Below are positions 54,621 to 64,000 of a stretch of DNA of 64,000 nucleotides, piece after piece. The DNA lies in assembly GCF_004363725.1 (NCBI RefSeq), contig NZ_SNZF01000014.1, forward strand, positions 44,116 through 108,115. The letters are read 5' to 3'. How positions within the stretch are numbered: the first letter of the stretch is position 1; each line of letters starts with the position of its first letter. The notes below the pieces were generated by a model. That model searched no databases, was not told the origin of the DNA, and worked only from the letters and a program-made list of their open reading frames with translations. A program made the position numbers and the translations under genes. The DNA is from Aquamicrobium defluvii (GTDB lineage Bacteria; Pseudomonadota; Alphaproteobacteria; Rhizobiales; Rhizobiaceae).

Positions 54621-55628
54621 TCACGAAGCTTTCAGAAGGTCCGGATAGTGCCGCTCGGCCACGTCCGGATGCGAACGCAAGCGGCTCTTGAGCACATTGA
54701 CTCCGACATCGCGAAACAGCGGATTGGCGGGATCGCTGGCCGGACCTTTCGCTTCAGCCGCCAGTTCTTCAGGCAGATTGAGCAGAGGTATCGTCGCGTC
54801 AAGACGCGCCCCGAAGAAGAACGGCACCGAATAGCGCTCCGCACCGCGCGACGGGGTTACCACCCGATGCAGCGTGGCGCGCAGATAGCCGTCGGACGCC
54901 AGTTCCAGAAGCTCGCCTATATTGACCACCAGCGTTCCCGGAACGGGCTCCACATCGACCCATTTGCCGTCATATTCGACCTGCAACCCTCCGACATTGT
55001 CCTGCAACAGGAGGGTGAGGAAGCCGCCATCCTTGTGCGCGCCAACCCCCTGGTCGTCATCCGTCTGCTCGCGGCCCGGATAGCGCACGATCTTCATGCG
55101 GTGATTGGCGCCCTCGCCATAGATCGGCTCGAACACATCCTCCGGCTGCTCCAGCGAAAGCGCGAACGCCTTCAGCAACCGGATCGCCACCTCGGCCACC
55201 CTGACCTGCCAGTCGAGGATCACGGGACGCAGTTGCGGCAACGCTTGCGGCCACTGGTTCGGGCCATGCAGCCTCGTCCAGGCCGGCTGCCTGCCGTTCT
55301 GGGGCACGGGGTCCCGCTCGATGCCGAAGTCGAGTTGCTCGCGCCAGTCGGCCTGCCCGCGCGTGCGCTCGCCCGCCACCCGCGTATAGCCGCGGAACTG
55401 CGAGGAATTCACCATTTCGATGCGCTGCTTCTCCTGCACCGGCAGGTCGAAGAACTGCCGGGAAAGCTCGAACAGGCGCTCGATCTCGTCCAGCGAAATG
55501 CCATGCCCGTCGAGATAGAAGAAGCCGACATCGCGCGCCGCATAGCGCAGGTCCCGCAGGAACATGGCGCGCGCCGCCGGGTCCTGCTCGAAGGACGAGA
55601 GATCGAGAATGGGGAAAAGACGGGCCAT
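54621..55628 (-). CDS. 2-oxoglutarate/Fe(II) oxygenase, isopenicillin-N-synthase-like
   Basis: A 335-residue non-heme iron oxygenase. The iron site is H198-x-D200 in VGAHKDGGFLTLL and H254 in ATLHRVV; R265 (ERYSVPFFFG) binds the co-substrate. The N-terminal DIOX_N block (VGFFYLDGHGISLDEIERLF) fits plant-type dioxygenases. The oxidised substrate is unknown. ATG 55628 gives MARLFPILDLSSFEQDP. It is convergent with the sugar dehydrogenase gene and stands alone. Confidence 0.86.
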   Translation of the reverse strand: MARLFPILDLSSFEQDPAARAMFLRDLRYAARDVGFFYLDGHGISLDEIERLFELSRQFFDLPVQEKQRIEMVNSSQFRGYTRVAGERTRGQADWREQLDFGIERDPVPQNGRQPAWTRLHGPNQWPQALPQLRPVILDWQVRVAEVAIRLLKAFALSLEQPEDVFEPIYGEGANHRMKIVRYPGREQTDDDQGVGAHKDGGFLTLLLQDNVGGLQVEYDGKWVDVEPVPGTLVVNIGELLELASDGYLRATLHRVVTPSRGAERYSVPFFFGARLDATIPLLNLPEELAAEAKGPASDPANPLFRDVGVNVLKSRLRSHPDVAERHYPDLLKAS

Positions 55629-56186
55629 GGGTGCCTCCTTCCGCTGTCTGTCCGATGAAACCAACAAATGGCGTGGCGACCTGTGGGCGTATGATCCCGG
55701 ACGGCCGGCATCGAGAAAAGAAACAGCAGGCGCGCCATTGCCGCCATACGCGACAATGGCTCCTAATCAGGCCGCCCGCCATGGAAGCGGTTTTCTTGCG
55801 GAGCGAATGAACCGTTCCGTCTCATGCCGCTTGCCAGGGCAATCAGGCTGATGCCGGAGCCGATCCACAGCAGTTCCGCCGAACAGCGTTTGATGCCCAG
55901 GAACTGCCATTCCTTGCACAGCGATATGGCGAGTGAACACACGTCCGGGGCTCTGAAAAGCTGCGCTCGCCACGGGGAATGCTTCATTCGTCATGCCCCA
56001 TAATGGAAAGGATATCGTGACGCAGACGCACGATACGGGACATGGCCGGCAGCAGAATGCGCAGGCAGTGTGCAACCTGCCTGCGGGTTCCGCACGCTCA
56101 TGCAGGCGAACGGACGGACGGCCTGCCCGCTGTGAAGGAAGACACCCGCTTGCAGCCTCCGGAAGGGGGGGGGCGGCAATCTCTCC
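55629..56186. other. Gene-free stretch upstream of the oxygenase and downstream of the mutase
   Basis: A 558-base stretch with only short, unconvincing ORFs on both strands, such as 55767-56075. It should hold the oxygenase promoter. A run of nine G (56165-56173) lies just after the mutase gene end. No repeat or RNA gene was seen. Confidence 0.5.
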
Positions 56187-58337
<2,151 letters not shown>

Positions 58338-58350
58338 CACAATTCCCTGC

Positions 58351-60354
58351 CTACTCGAATTCGAGGATCAGTTCGTCGACGGCAAGGCTGGCGCCCGGCT
58401 CGACGGCAACGCGTTTGACCTTGCCGCTCTTTTCGGCGCGCAGCACGTTTTCCATCTTCATCGCCTCGACGGTGGCAAGCGCCTGTCCTTCCTGCACCTC
58501 GTCGCCTTCCTGAACGGCGATGGAGGTGACCACGCCCGGCATCGGGCACAGCAGCATCTTCGACGTATCGGGCGGAAGCTTGACCGGCATCAGCCGCGCA
58601 AGCTCCGCGACGCGGGGGCTGCGCACATAGGCTTTTGCATCGATGCCGCGCCAGCGCAGGCGCATCGAAGAACCGTTAAGCGTGACCTTGACGCCCATAG
58701 CCTCGCCATCCACCACGAAGGCTGCATGGCTGGCGCCGGGCAGCCACTCGCTCGAAACAGAGACATTCTCACCATCCGCGAAGGCTATCGTGTCGCTGGC
58801 CGCACCTTCCGTCACGGCGAGCGCAAATTCGTGATCGGCAACAGTCGCCACCCAGTCTGCGCCGATGCTGCGCGGATGGTTGGCGAGCACGCCGGAAATC
58901 TGCGCCGCGCGGCGTGCAAGCCGCAGATGGATGAAGGTGGCGACTGCGGCCAGCCGGCGTGCCTGCCCCTCGCTTGCCGTCACCCCGGCAAAACCGTCCG
59001 GAAATTCCTCGGCGATATAGGCCGTGGTCAGCCGCCCGTCCCGGAAACGCTGCTGATCCATCACCGCCGACAGGAACGGCAGGTTGTGGCCGATGCCCTC
59101 GACCTCGAAATCGTCCAGCGCGCGGCCCATGGCGTCGATAGCGCCAATGCGGTCGGGGGCCCATGTGCACAGCTTGGCGATCATGGGGTCGTAATGCATG
59201 GAGATTTCACCGCCCTCGAACACGCCGGTGTCGTTGCGGATGACGGTGCCATCCGGCTGCCCGCCTTCCGCCGGCGGACGGTAGCGCGTCAGCCGGCCGA
59301 TGGAAGGCAGGAAGTTGCGATAGGGATCCTCGGCATAGAGACGGCTCTCGATGGCCCAGCCGTTCAGCTTCACGTCTCCCTGCGCGATGCGCAGCTTTTC
59401 GCCGGCCGCAGCCCGGATCATCTCCTCCACCAGATCGATGCCGGTGATCAGTTCCGTCACCGGATGCTCGACCTGAAGGCGGGTGTTCATTTCGAGGAAG
59501 TAGAAATTGCGCTCGCCATCGACGATGAACTCGACCGTGCCGGCCGAAAAATAGCCGACTGCACGCGCCAGCGCCACGGCCTGCTCGCCCATGGCCTTGC
59601 GCGTCGCCTCATCGAGGAACGGCGACGGGGCCTCCTCGATCACCTTCTGGTTGCGGCGCTGGATCGAGCATTCGCGCTCGCCCAGATAGAGAATGTTGCC
59701 ATGCTTGTCGCCCAGCACCTGAATCTCGATATGGCGCGGCTGGGTGACGAACTTCTCGATGAAGATGCGGTCGTCGCCGAAGGAGGATTTCGCCTCGTTC
59801 TTCGACGACTGGAAGCCTTCGCGCGCCTCGGCATCGTTCCACGCAATGCGCATGCCCTTGCCGCCGCCGCCGGCCGAAGCCTTGATCATCACCGGATAGC
59901 CGATCTGGGAGGCAATCCGCACCGCCTCATCGGCATCTTCAATGAGCCCCATATGGCCGGGCACGGTGGAAACGCCCGCTTCCGCCGCCAGCTTCTTGGA
60001 GGTGATCTTGTCGCCCATCGCCTCGATGGCCTTGACCGGCGGACCGATGAAGGCGACGCCCTCCTGCTCCAGCGCCTCGGCGAAAGCCGCGTTTTCGGAC
60101 AGGAAACCGTAGCCGGGGTGGACGGCATCGGCACCTGTCTTGCGGATGGCCTCAAGAATCTTGTCGATGACGATATAGGACTGCGACGAAGGCGCAGGGC
60201 CGATATGCACTGCCTCATCGGCGAGCCGCACATGCAGCGCGTCGCGGTCGGCGTCCGAATAGACGGCGACGGTTTTGATGCCGAGCTTCTTCGCGGTGCG
60301 GATGACCCGGCAGGCGATTTCGCCGCGATTGGCGATGAGGATCTTCTTGAACAT
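58351..60354 (-). CDS. pccA: Propionyl-CoA carboxylase alpha subunit
   Basis: A 667-residue biotin carboxylase with carrier domain. [20 protein letters not shown] is the start, [12 protein letters not shown] binds [19 protein letters not shown] is in the active site, and the C-terminus carries the biotin Lys K633 in EAMKMENV. It charges biotin with CO2 for transfer to propionyl-CoA by PccB. The gene lies between a two-TM small gene (25-base gap) and the mutase (13-base gap). Methylcrotonyl-CoA carboxylase is less likely given the context. Confidence 0.94.
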   Translation of the reverse strand: MFKKILIANRGEIACRVIRTAKKLGIKTVAVYSDADRDALHVRLADEAVHIGPAPSSQSYIVIDKILEAIRKTGADAVHPGYGFLSENAAFAEALEQEGVAFIGPPVKAIEAMGDKITSKKLAAEAGVSTVPGHMGLIEDADEAVRIASQIGYPVMIKASAGGGGKGMRIAWNDAEAREGFQSSKNEAKSSFGDDRIFIEKFVTQPRHIEIQVLGDKHGNILYLGERECSIQRRNQKVIEEAPSPFLDEATRKAMGEQAVALARAVGYFSAGTVEFIVDGERNFYFLEMNTRLQVEHPVTELITGIDLVEEMIRAAAGEKLRIAQGDVKLNGWAIESRLYAEDPYRNFLPSIGRLTRYRPPAEGGQPDGTVIRNDTGVFEGGEISMHYDPMIAKLCTWAPDRIGAIDAMGRALDDFEVEGIGHNLPFLSAVMDQQRFRDGRLTTAYIAEEFPDGFAGVTASEGQARRLAAVATFIHLRLARRAAQISGVLANHPRSIGADWVATVADHEFALAVTEGAASDTIAFADGENVSVSSEWLPGASHAAFVVDGEAMGVKVTLNGSSMRLRWRGIDAKAYVRSPRVAELARLMPVKLPPDTSKMLLCPMPGVVTSIAVQEGDEVQEGQALATVEAMKMENVLRAEKSGKVKRVAVEPGASLAVDELILEFE

Positions 60355-60379
60355 CAGCCCGTCTCCAGTCCCCAAAACT

Positions 60380-60661
60380 TCAATCTTTGAATTTCTTTTC
60401 GTAAGGCATCGTCAGAAGCGCCGAAGCCGTGACCACGCCGCCGAACACGAAGGCGAAAGGCGCAACCAGCAGCAATATCGGAATGACCGGATTTGCCGCC
60501 CGCTCGATGCGCGCGCCGATGCCTCCTATATCGAGCCAGATGATGGCGATGGCCGTCAGCGTCCCGATCAGCGCGCCAAGCGCTGCGTTCAGCGCCATGA
60601 AGCGCAGCATCTGCCAGTGGTCCTTGCGGGCCTCCTCCGGCGTCAGCTTCGGCTTGTTCAT
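60380..60661 (-). CDS. Small two-TM membrane protein inside the pcc operon
   Basis: A 93-residue protein with a soluble N-terminus (MNKPKLTPEEARKDHWQMLR) and two hydrophobic segments (ALGALIGTLTAIAIIWLDIG, VIPILLLVAPFAFVFGGVVT). It ends in a charged tail, YEKKFKD. It is encoded between pccB (19-base gap) and pccA (25-base gap). Genes of this kind recur in rhizobial pcc operons as I remember them, with no known function. A role in the carboxylase or in transport is speculation. Confidence 0.78.
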   Translation of the reverse strand: MNKPKLTPEEARKDHWQMLRFMALNAALGALIGTLTAIAIIWLDIGGIGARIERAANPVIPILLLVAPFAFVFGGVVTASALLTMPYEKKFKD

Positions 60662-60680
60662 CGCTCCTCCGGCCCCGCTC

Positions 60681-62213
60681 TCACAGAGGCATCGTGTCGT
60701 GCTTGCGCCATGGGCCTTCCACGCGCTTGGTGCGCAGCGCGGCAAAGGCGCGCGCGATGCGGCGGCGCGAGGAATGCGGCATGATCACCTCGTCGATGAA
60801 ACCGCGCTCGGCCGCCACGAAGGGATTGGCGAAGCGCTCTTCATACTCGGCGGTGCGCGCGGCGATCTTCTCCGCATCGCCCAGTTCCGAGCGGTAGAGG
60901 ATTTCGGTCGCGCCCTTGGCGCCCATCACCGCGATCTCGGCGGTCGGCCAGGCATAGTTGATGTCGGCGCCGATATGCTTGGAAGCCATGACGTCATAGG
61001 CCCCGCCATAGGCCTTGCGGGTGATCAGCGTCACCATCGGCACGGTGGCCTGCGCATAGGCGAACAGAAGCTTGGCGCCATGCTTGATGACGCCGCCATA
61101 TTCCTGCGCCGTGCCGGGCAGGAAGCCGGGCACGTCCACCAGCGTCAGAAGCGGAATGTTGAAGGCGTCGCAGAAGCGCACGAAACGGGCGGCCTTGCGC
61201 GATGAATCGATGTCGAGGCAGCCGGCGAGCACCATCGGCTGGTTGGCGACGACGCCCACCGTCTGACCCTCGATGCGCATCAGGCCGGTGACGATGTTCT
61301 TCGCGAACGCTTCCTGAATCTCGAAGAAATCGCCCTCGTCGGCGATGGCCGCGATCAGCTCCTTCATGTCGTAGGGCTTGTTGGCCGAATCCGGCACCAG
61401 CGTGTCGAGCTTCATGTCGATGCGGGCCGGATCGTCATGGAAGGGGCGGACCGGCGGCTTCTCGCGGCTGTTCAGCGGCAGGTAGTCGAACAGCTTGCGC
61501 ACGCCCTCCAGCGCCTCGACGTCGTTCTCGAACGCGCCATCCGCCACCGAAGACTTCTGCGTATGGGTGCGCGCGCCGCCCAGTTCCTCGGCCGTCACGA
61601 TCTCGTTGGTGACGGTCTTCACCACATCCGGCCCGGTGACGAACATGTAGGACGAGTCGCGCACCATGAAGATGAAATCGGTCATGGCCGGCGAATAGAC
61701 CGCGCCGCCCGCGCACGGCCCCATGATCACCGAAATCTGCGGCACCACGCCCGACGCATCGACATTGCGCTTGAACACGTCGGCATAGCCGGCGAGCGAG
61801 GCGACGCCTTCCTGAATGCGCGCGCCGCCGGAATCGTTGAGCCCGATCACCGGCGCGCCGTTCTTCACGGCCATGTCCATGATCTTGCAGATCTTCTGCG
61901 CATGGGTCTCCGACAGCGAACCGCCGAGCACGGTGAAGTCCTGAGAAAACACATAGACCAGCCGGCCGTTGATGGTGCCCCAGCCCGTCACCACGCCGTC
62001 GCCCGCCACCTTCTGGCTCGCCATGCCGAAATCGGTGGCGCGGTGGGTGACATACATGTCGAACTCCTCGAAGGAGCCCTCGTCCAGCAGCACCTCGATG
62101 CGCTCGCGCGCCGTCAGCTTGCCCTTGGCGTGCTGGGCGTCGATGCGCCGCTGGCCGCCGCCGAGGCGGGCTTCGGCGCGGCGCGCCTCCAGTTGCTCGA
62201 GAACGTTGCGCAT
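60681..62213 (-). CDS. pccB: Propionyl-CoA carboxylase beta subunit
   Basis: A 510-residue carboxyltransferase. [20 protein letters not shown], then [20 protein letters not shown] and [20 protein letters not shown] are the acyl-CoA binding blocks; PVSTAEI-type segments end the protein. ATG 62213 follows GGGGAG and gives [20 protein letters not shown]; the longer frame enters the promoter. It is the first gene of the pccB-small protein-pccA-mutase operon and is divergent from the pccR regulator. Confidence 0.95.
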   Translation of the reverse strand: MRNVLEQLEARRAEARLGGGQRRIDAQHAKGKLTARERIEVLLDEGSFEEFDMYVTHRATDFGMASQKVAGDGVVTGWGTINGRLVYVFSQDFTVLGGSLSETHAQKICKIMDMAVKNGAPVIGLNDSGGARIQEGVASLAGYADVFKRNVDASGVVPQISVIMGPCAGGAVYSPAMTDFIFMVRDSSYMFVTGPDVVKTVTNEIVTAEELGGARTHTQKSSVADGAFENDVEALEGVRKLFDYLPLNSREKPPVRPFHDDPARIDMKLDTLVPDSANKPYDMKELIAAIADEGDFFEIQEAFAKNIVTGLMRIEGQTVGVVANQPMVLAGCLDIDSSRKAARFVRFCDAFNIPLLTLVDVPGFLPGTAQEYGGVIKHGAKLLFAYAQATVPMVTLITRKAYGGAYDVMASKHIGADINYAWPTAEIAVMGAKGATEILYRSELGDAEKIAARTAEYEERFANPFVAAERGFIDEVIMPHSSRRRIARAFAALRTKRVEGPWRKHDTMPL

Positions 62214-62354
62214 CAGCGGCTCTCCCCAACGGATCGGAGAACGGGCACGAAAAGCAGTATCGGCATGGTCTCTCCCTGACCGGCACAGTGAGCCGGCTTC
62301 TTTCACGCTCCCCTAGACGGAAGCGGCGCCCAAGAAAATGCTGGAACGGGTGGA

Positions 62355-62387
62355 TTTGCATAGTATAGAATTTTGCAAATTGCGAAT
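62355..62387. promoter_or_regulatory. Candidate PccR/ScfR operator repeats
   Basis: TTTGCATA (62355), TTTGCAAA (62372) and TTGCGAAT (62380) occur within 33 bases in the divergent pccB-pccR promoter. TTTGCAAA is the half-site reported for PccR in Rhodobacter sphaeroides and for the related RamB. Confidence 0.7.
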
Positions 62388-62402
62388 TGTGGGAATGCGA
62401 AC

Positions 62403-63812
62403 ATGTCAACAGGCAAGCTCTATATCGGCCGCAAGGTGCGCGAATCCCGCCTCGCCCATGGCCACACGCAAGCCGCTTTCGCCGAGCGTCTGGGCATCTC
62501 GACCTCCTATCTGAACCAGATCGAGAACAACCAGCGCCCGGTTTCGGCCACGGTGCTGCTGGCGCTGGCCGAGAAATTCCAGATCGAGATGTCCGAGCTT
62601 TCGGCCGGCAGCAGCGACCGCCTGCTGTCGGCGCTTTCGGAAGCGCTGGCCGATCCGCTGTTCGAAAACTATTCGCCCGGCATGCAGGAGCTCAAGCTTG
62701 TTGTTCAGAACGCACCCGGCCTCGCGCATGCCCTGATCGCCTGCCATCAGGCTTACCGCCGCAACAGCGAGCAGCTTGCCGGCTTCGACCAGATGTCGCG
62801 CACCAGCGGGCTGACCGATCCCACCCCATACGAGGAAGTGCGCGATTTCTTCCATTTCATGGACAACTACATCCATGAGATCGACATGGCCGGCGAGAAG
62901 CTGGCGCAGTCAATCGGCATTCCCGATGCGGAAACGGGTGCGGCACTCACCGCTCATCTGGAGATGCGGCATGGCGTGCGCATCCTCAAGGCGGCGGAAG
63001 GCGAGGACGTTCTGCGCCGTTACGATCCCGCCTCGAAGCTGCTCTATCTCAACGCCTATTCGCCGGCATCGACGCGCCATTTCCAGATGGCCTACCAGAT
63101 CGCCGCTCTGGAACTGAAGACGGAGATCGACACCATCGCGCGCCGCGCCGAGTTCCGCTCGCCGGAATCGGTCGAGATCTGCCGCATCGGCCTGCGCAAC
63201 TATTTCGCCGGGGCCGTCACCCTGCCCTACCAGACCTTTCTCAGCGCCGCCCGCGAGCTGCGCCACGATCTGGAACTGCTCGCCGCCCGCTTCGGTGCGA
63301 GCCTCGAACAGGTGGCGCACAGGCTCTCGACCCTGCAACGCCCCGGCATGAAGGGCGTGCCGGTGTTCTTCGCCCGCTTCGACCGGGCCGGCAACATCAC
63401 CAAGCGCCACAGCGCCGCCAAGCTGCAATTCGCCCGCTTCGGCGCGGCCTGCCCGTTGTGGAACGTGCATCAGTCGTTCGAGCTGCCCGGCCGCATCATC
63501 AGGCAACTTGCCGAGACCCCGGACGGCGTGCGCTATCTGTGCGTGGCGACCGAAATCGCCAAGTCGGGCGGCGGCTTCAATGCCTCGCGCCGTCGCTATG
63601 CCATCGCGCTCGGCTGCGAGATCGCCTATGCGGGCGACTTCGTCTATGCTGACGGGCTCGACCTCACCAACCGCGCCGCCTTCGATCCGATCGGCATTTC
63701 CTGCCGCATCTGCGAGCGCGCCAGTTGCGACCAGCGCGCCAGCCCGCCCTTCAAGCGGCGCCTGCTGGTCGACCACGATCTGCGCTCGCCGGTGCCCTAC
63801 CGGCTGGAATGA
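62403..63812 (+). CDS. pccR: ScfR-type short-chain acyl-CoA regulator PccR
   Basis: A 469-residue regulator. The XRE-type helix-turn-helix covers about residues 8-65 (HTQAAFAERLGISTSYLNQI). The large C-terminal sensor ends with CRICERASCDQRA, a cysteine-rich block of ScfR proteins. In Rhodobacter sphaeroides PccR controls pccB in response to propionyl-CoA. It is divergent from pccB over 189 bases with TTTGCAAA sites between. ATG 62403 is chosen; the first codon of the longer frame lies inside the operator. Confidence 0.9.
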   Translation: MSTGKLYIGRKVRESRLAHGHTQAAFAERLGISTSYLNQIENNQRPVSATVLLALAEKFQIEMSELSAGSSDRLLSALSEALADPLFENYSPGMQELKLVVQNAPGLAHALIACHQAYRRNSEQLAGFDQMSRTSGLTDPTPYEEVRDFFHFMDNYIHEIDMAGEKLAQSIGIPDAETGAALTAHLEMRHGVRILKAAEGEDVLRRYDPASKLLYLNAYSPASTRHFQMAYQIAALELKTEIDTIARRAEFRSPESVEICRIGLRNYFAGAVTLPYQTFLSAARELRHDLELLAARFGASLEQVAHRLSTLQRPGMKGVPVFFARFDRAGNITKRHSAAKLQFARFGAACPLWNVHQSFELPGRIIRQLAETPDGVRYLCVATEIAKSGGGFNASRRRYAIALGCEIAYAGDFVYADGLDLTNRAAFDPIGISCRICERASCDQRASPPFKRRLLVDHDLRSPVPYRLE

Positions 63813-63838
63813 AAAAGGCGGCGCAATGGCCGCCTTTT
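63813..63838. terminator. Bidirectional terminator of pccR and the convergent dehydrogenase
   Basis: AAAAGGCGGC, loop GCAATG, GCCGCCTTTT: a 10-bp perfect stem directly after the pccR stop, usable on both strands. Confidence 0.85.
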
Positions 63839-63859
63839 CGTTTCCGCCTGTCCGGCCCC

Positions 63860-64000
63860 TCATTCGATATCGAAGGAGACGCCCTGGGCGAGGGGGAGGG
63901 CTTTGGAGTAGTTGATGGTGTTGGTTGCGCGGCGCATATAGGCCTTCCAGGCGTCGGAGCCGCTCTCGCGCCCGCCGCCGGTCTCCTTCTCGCCGCCGAA
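63860..64000 (-). CDS. amaB: C-terminal end of piperideine-6-carboxylate / aminoadipate-semialdehyde dehydrogenase, truncated by the window
   Basis: The last 46 residues of an aldehyde dehydrogenase are encoded, with the start beyond the window. [20 protein letters not shown] and [20 protein letters not shown] are the ALDH7 C-terminal signature of the lysine/pipecolate pathway (AmaB, Pcd, AASADH). The pathway leads to 2-aminoadipate and on to glutarate, which fits the glutaryl-CoA genes at 46-49 kb. The gene symbol is by similarity only. Confidence 0.78.
   Translation of the reverse strand, partial: FGGEKETGGGRESGSDAWKAYMRRATNTINYSKALPLAQGVSFDIE

Noticed and set aside
55767..56075. 102-residue minus-strand ORF in the oxygenase-mutase gap
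   Set aside because: Cysteine- and histidine-rich composition, no ribosome site, no recognisable pattern.

Overview
The window is GC-rich chromosomal DNA from an alphaproteobacterium of the order Rhizobiales (Hyphomicrobiales), most like the Phyllobacteriaceae/Brucellaceae side (Mesorhizobium, Nitratireductor, Chelativorans, Brucella-like gene order). The evidence is a fused trpE(G) behind a WWW leader peptide, the chpT/ctrA/sciP/DUF1134 cell-cycle cluster, a choXWV choline importer, and a ScfR-controlled propionyl-CoA operon. No IS element, prophage, integrase, CRISPR array or rRNA operon is visible, so this is core chromosome rather than an island. Species-level placement cannot be made from the sequence alone.

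Layout. 0-4 kb: the 3' end of a large membrane protein, a dispersed rhizobial repeat, and the choline ABC transporter choXWV. 4.4-11.6 kb: rpsU with a TTG start, then a tight five-gene operon of unknown function (coiled-coil protein, unknown protein, AAA ATPase, unknown protein, membrane-anchored DUF2333 protein), the best candidate here for an undescribed system. 11.7-21.6 kb: metabolism (fhs, a succinylglutamate desuccinylase/aspartoacylase-like enzyme, trpL-trpE(G), a CDF metal exporter, an AbrB-type membrane protein, and leuA behind a VLLLGLI leader peptide). 21.7-31.7 kb: mixed housekeeping and unknown genes, one of them behind a perfect TTAA-N7-TTAA CtrA site.

32-36.4 kb: cell-cycle control, with eipA (DUF1134), chpT, a receiver-only protein lacking the phospho-acceptor Asp, ctrA, fliJ and sciP. 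36.7-39.2 kb: mnmA, a Gfo/Idh/MocA oxidoreductase and tRNA-Met(CAU). 39.6-45.7 kb: an Lrp-type regulator, a polar amino-acid ABC importer and two FAD amino-acid dehydrogenases in one minus-strand operon, with a 9-bp-arm palindrome in front of the binding-protein gene. 46.2-49.7 kb: glutarate catabolism (CaiB-type CoA-transferase and glutaryl-CoA dehydrogenase) with a divergent LysR regulator. 50-52.3 kb: groES-groEL, separated by four 28-29 bp tandem repeats. 52.5-55.6 kb: usg, a small frameshifted gene, a PQQ-type sugar dehydrogenase and a 2-oxoglutarate/IPNS-like oxygenase. 56.2-63.8 kb: propionyl-CoA assimilation (pccB, a two-TM small protein, pccA, methylmalonyl-CoA mutase) with the divergent regulator PccR/ScfR and TTTGCAAA operators. 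At the right edge is the C-terminus of a piperideine-6-carboxylate/aminoadipate-semialdehyde dehydrogenase. Together with the glutaryl-CoA genes and possibly the FAD-dehydrogenase operon, it suggests a lysine/pipecolate degradation route spread over this region.

Many long antisense ORFs are GC-driven shadows and were not annotated. Family names come from recognising motifs and remembered family features; no database search was run.
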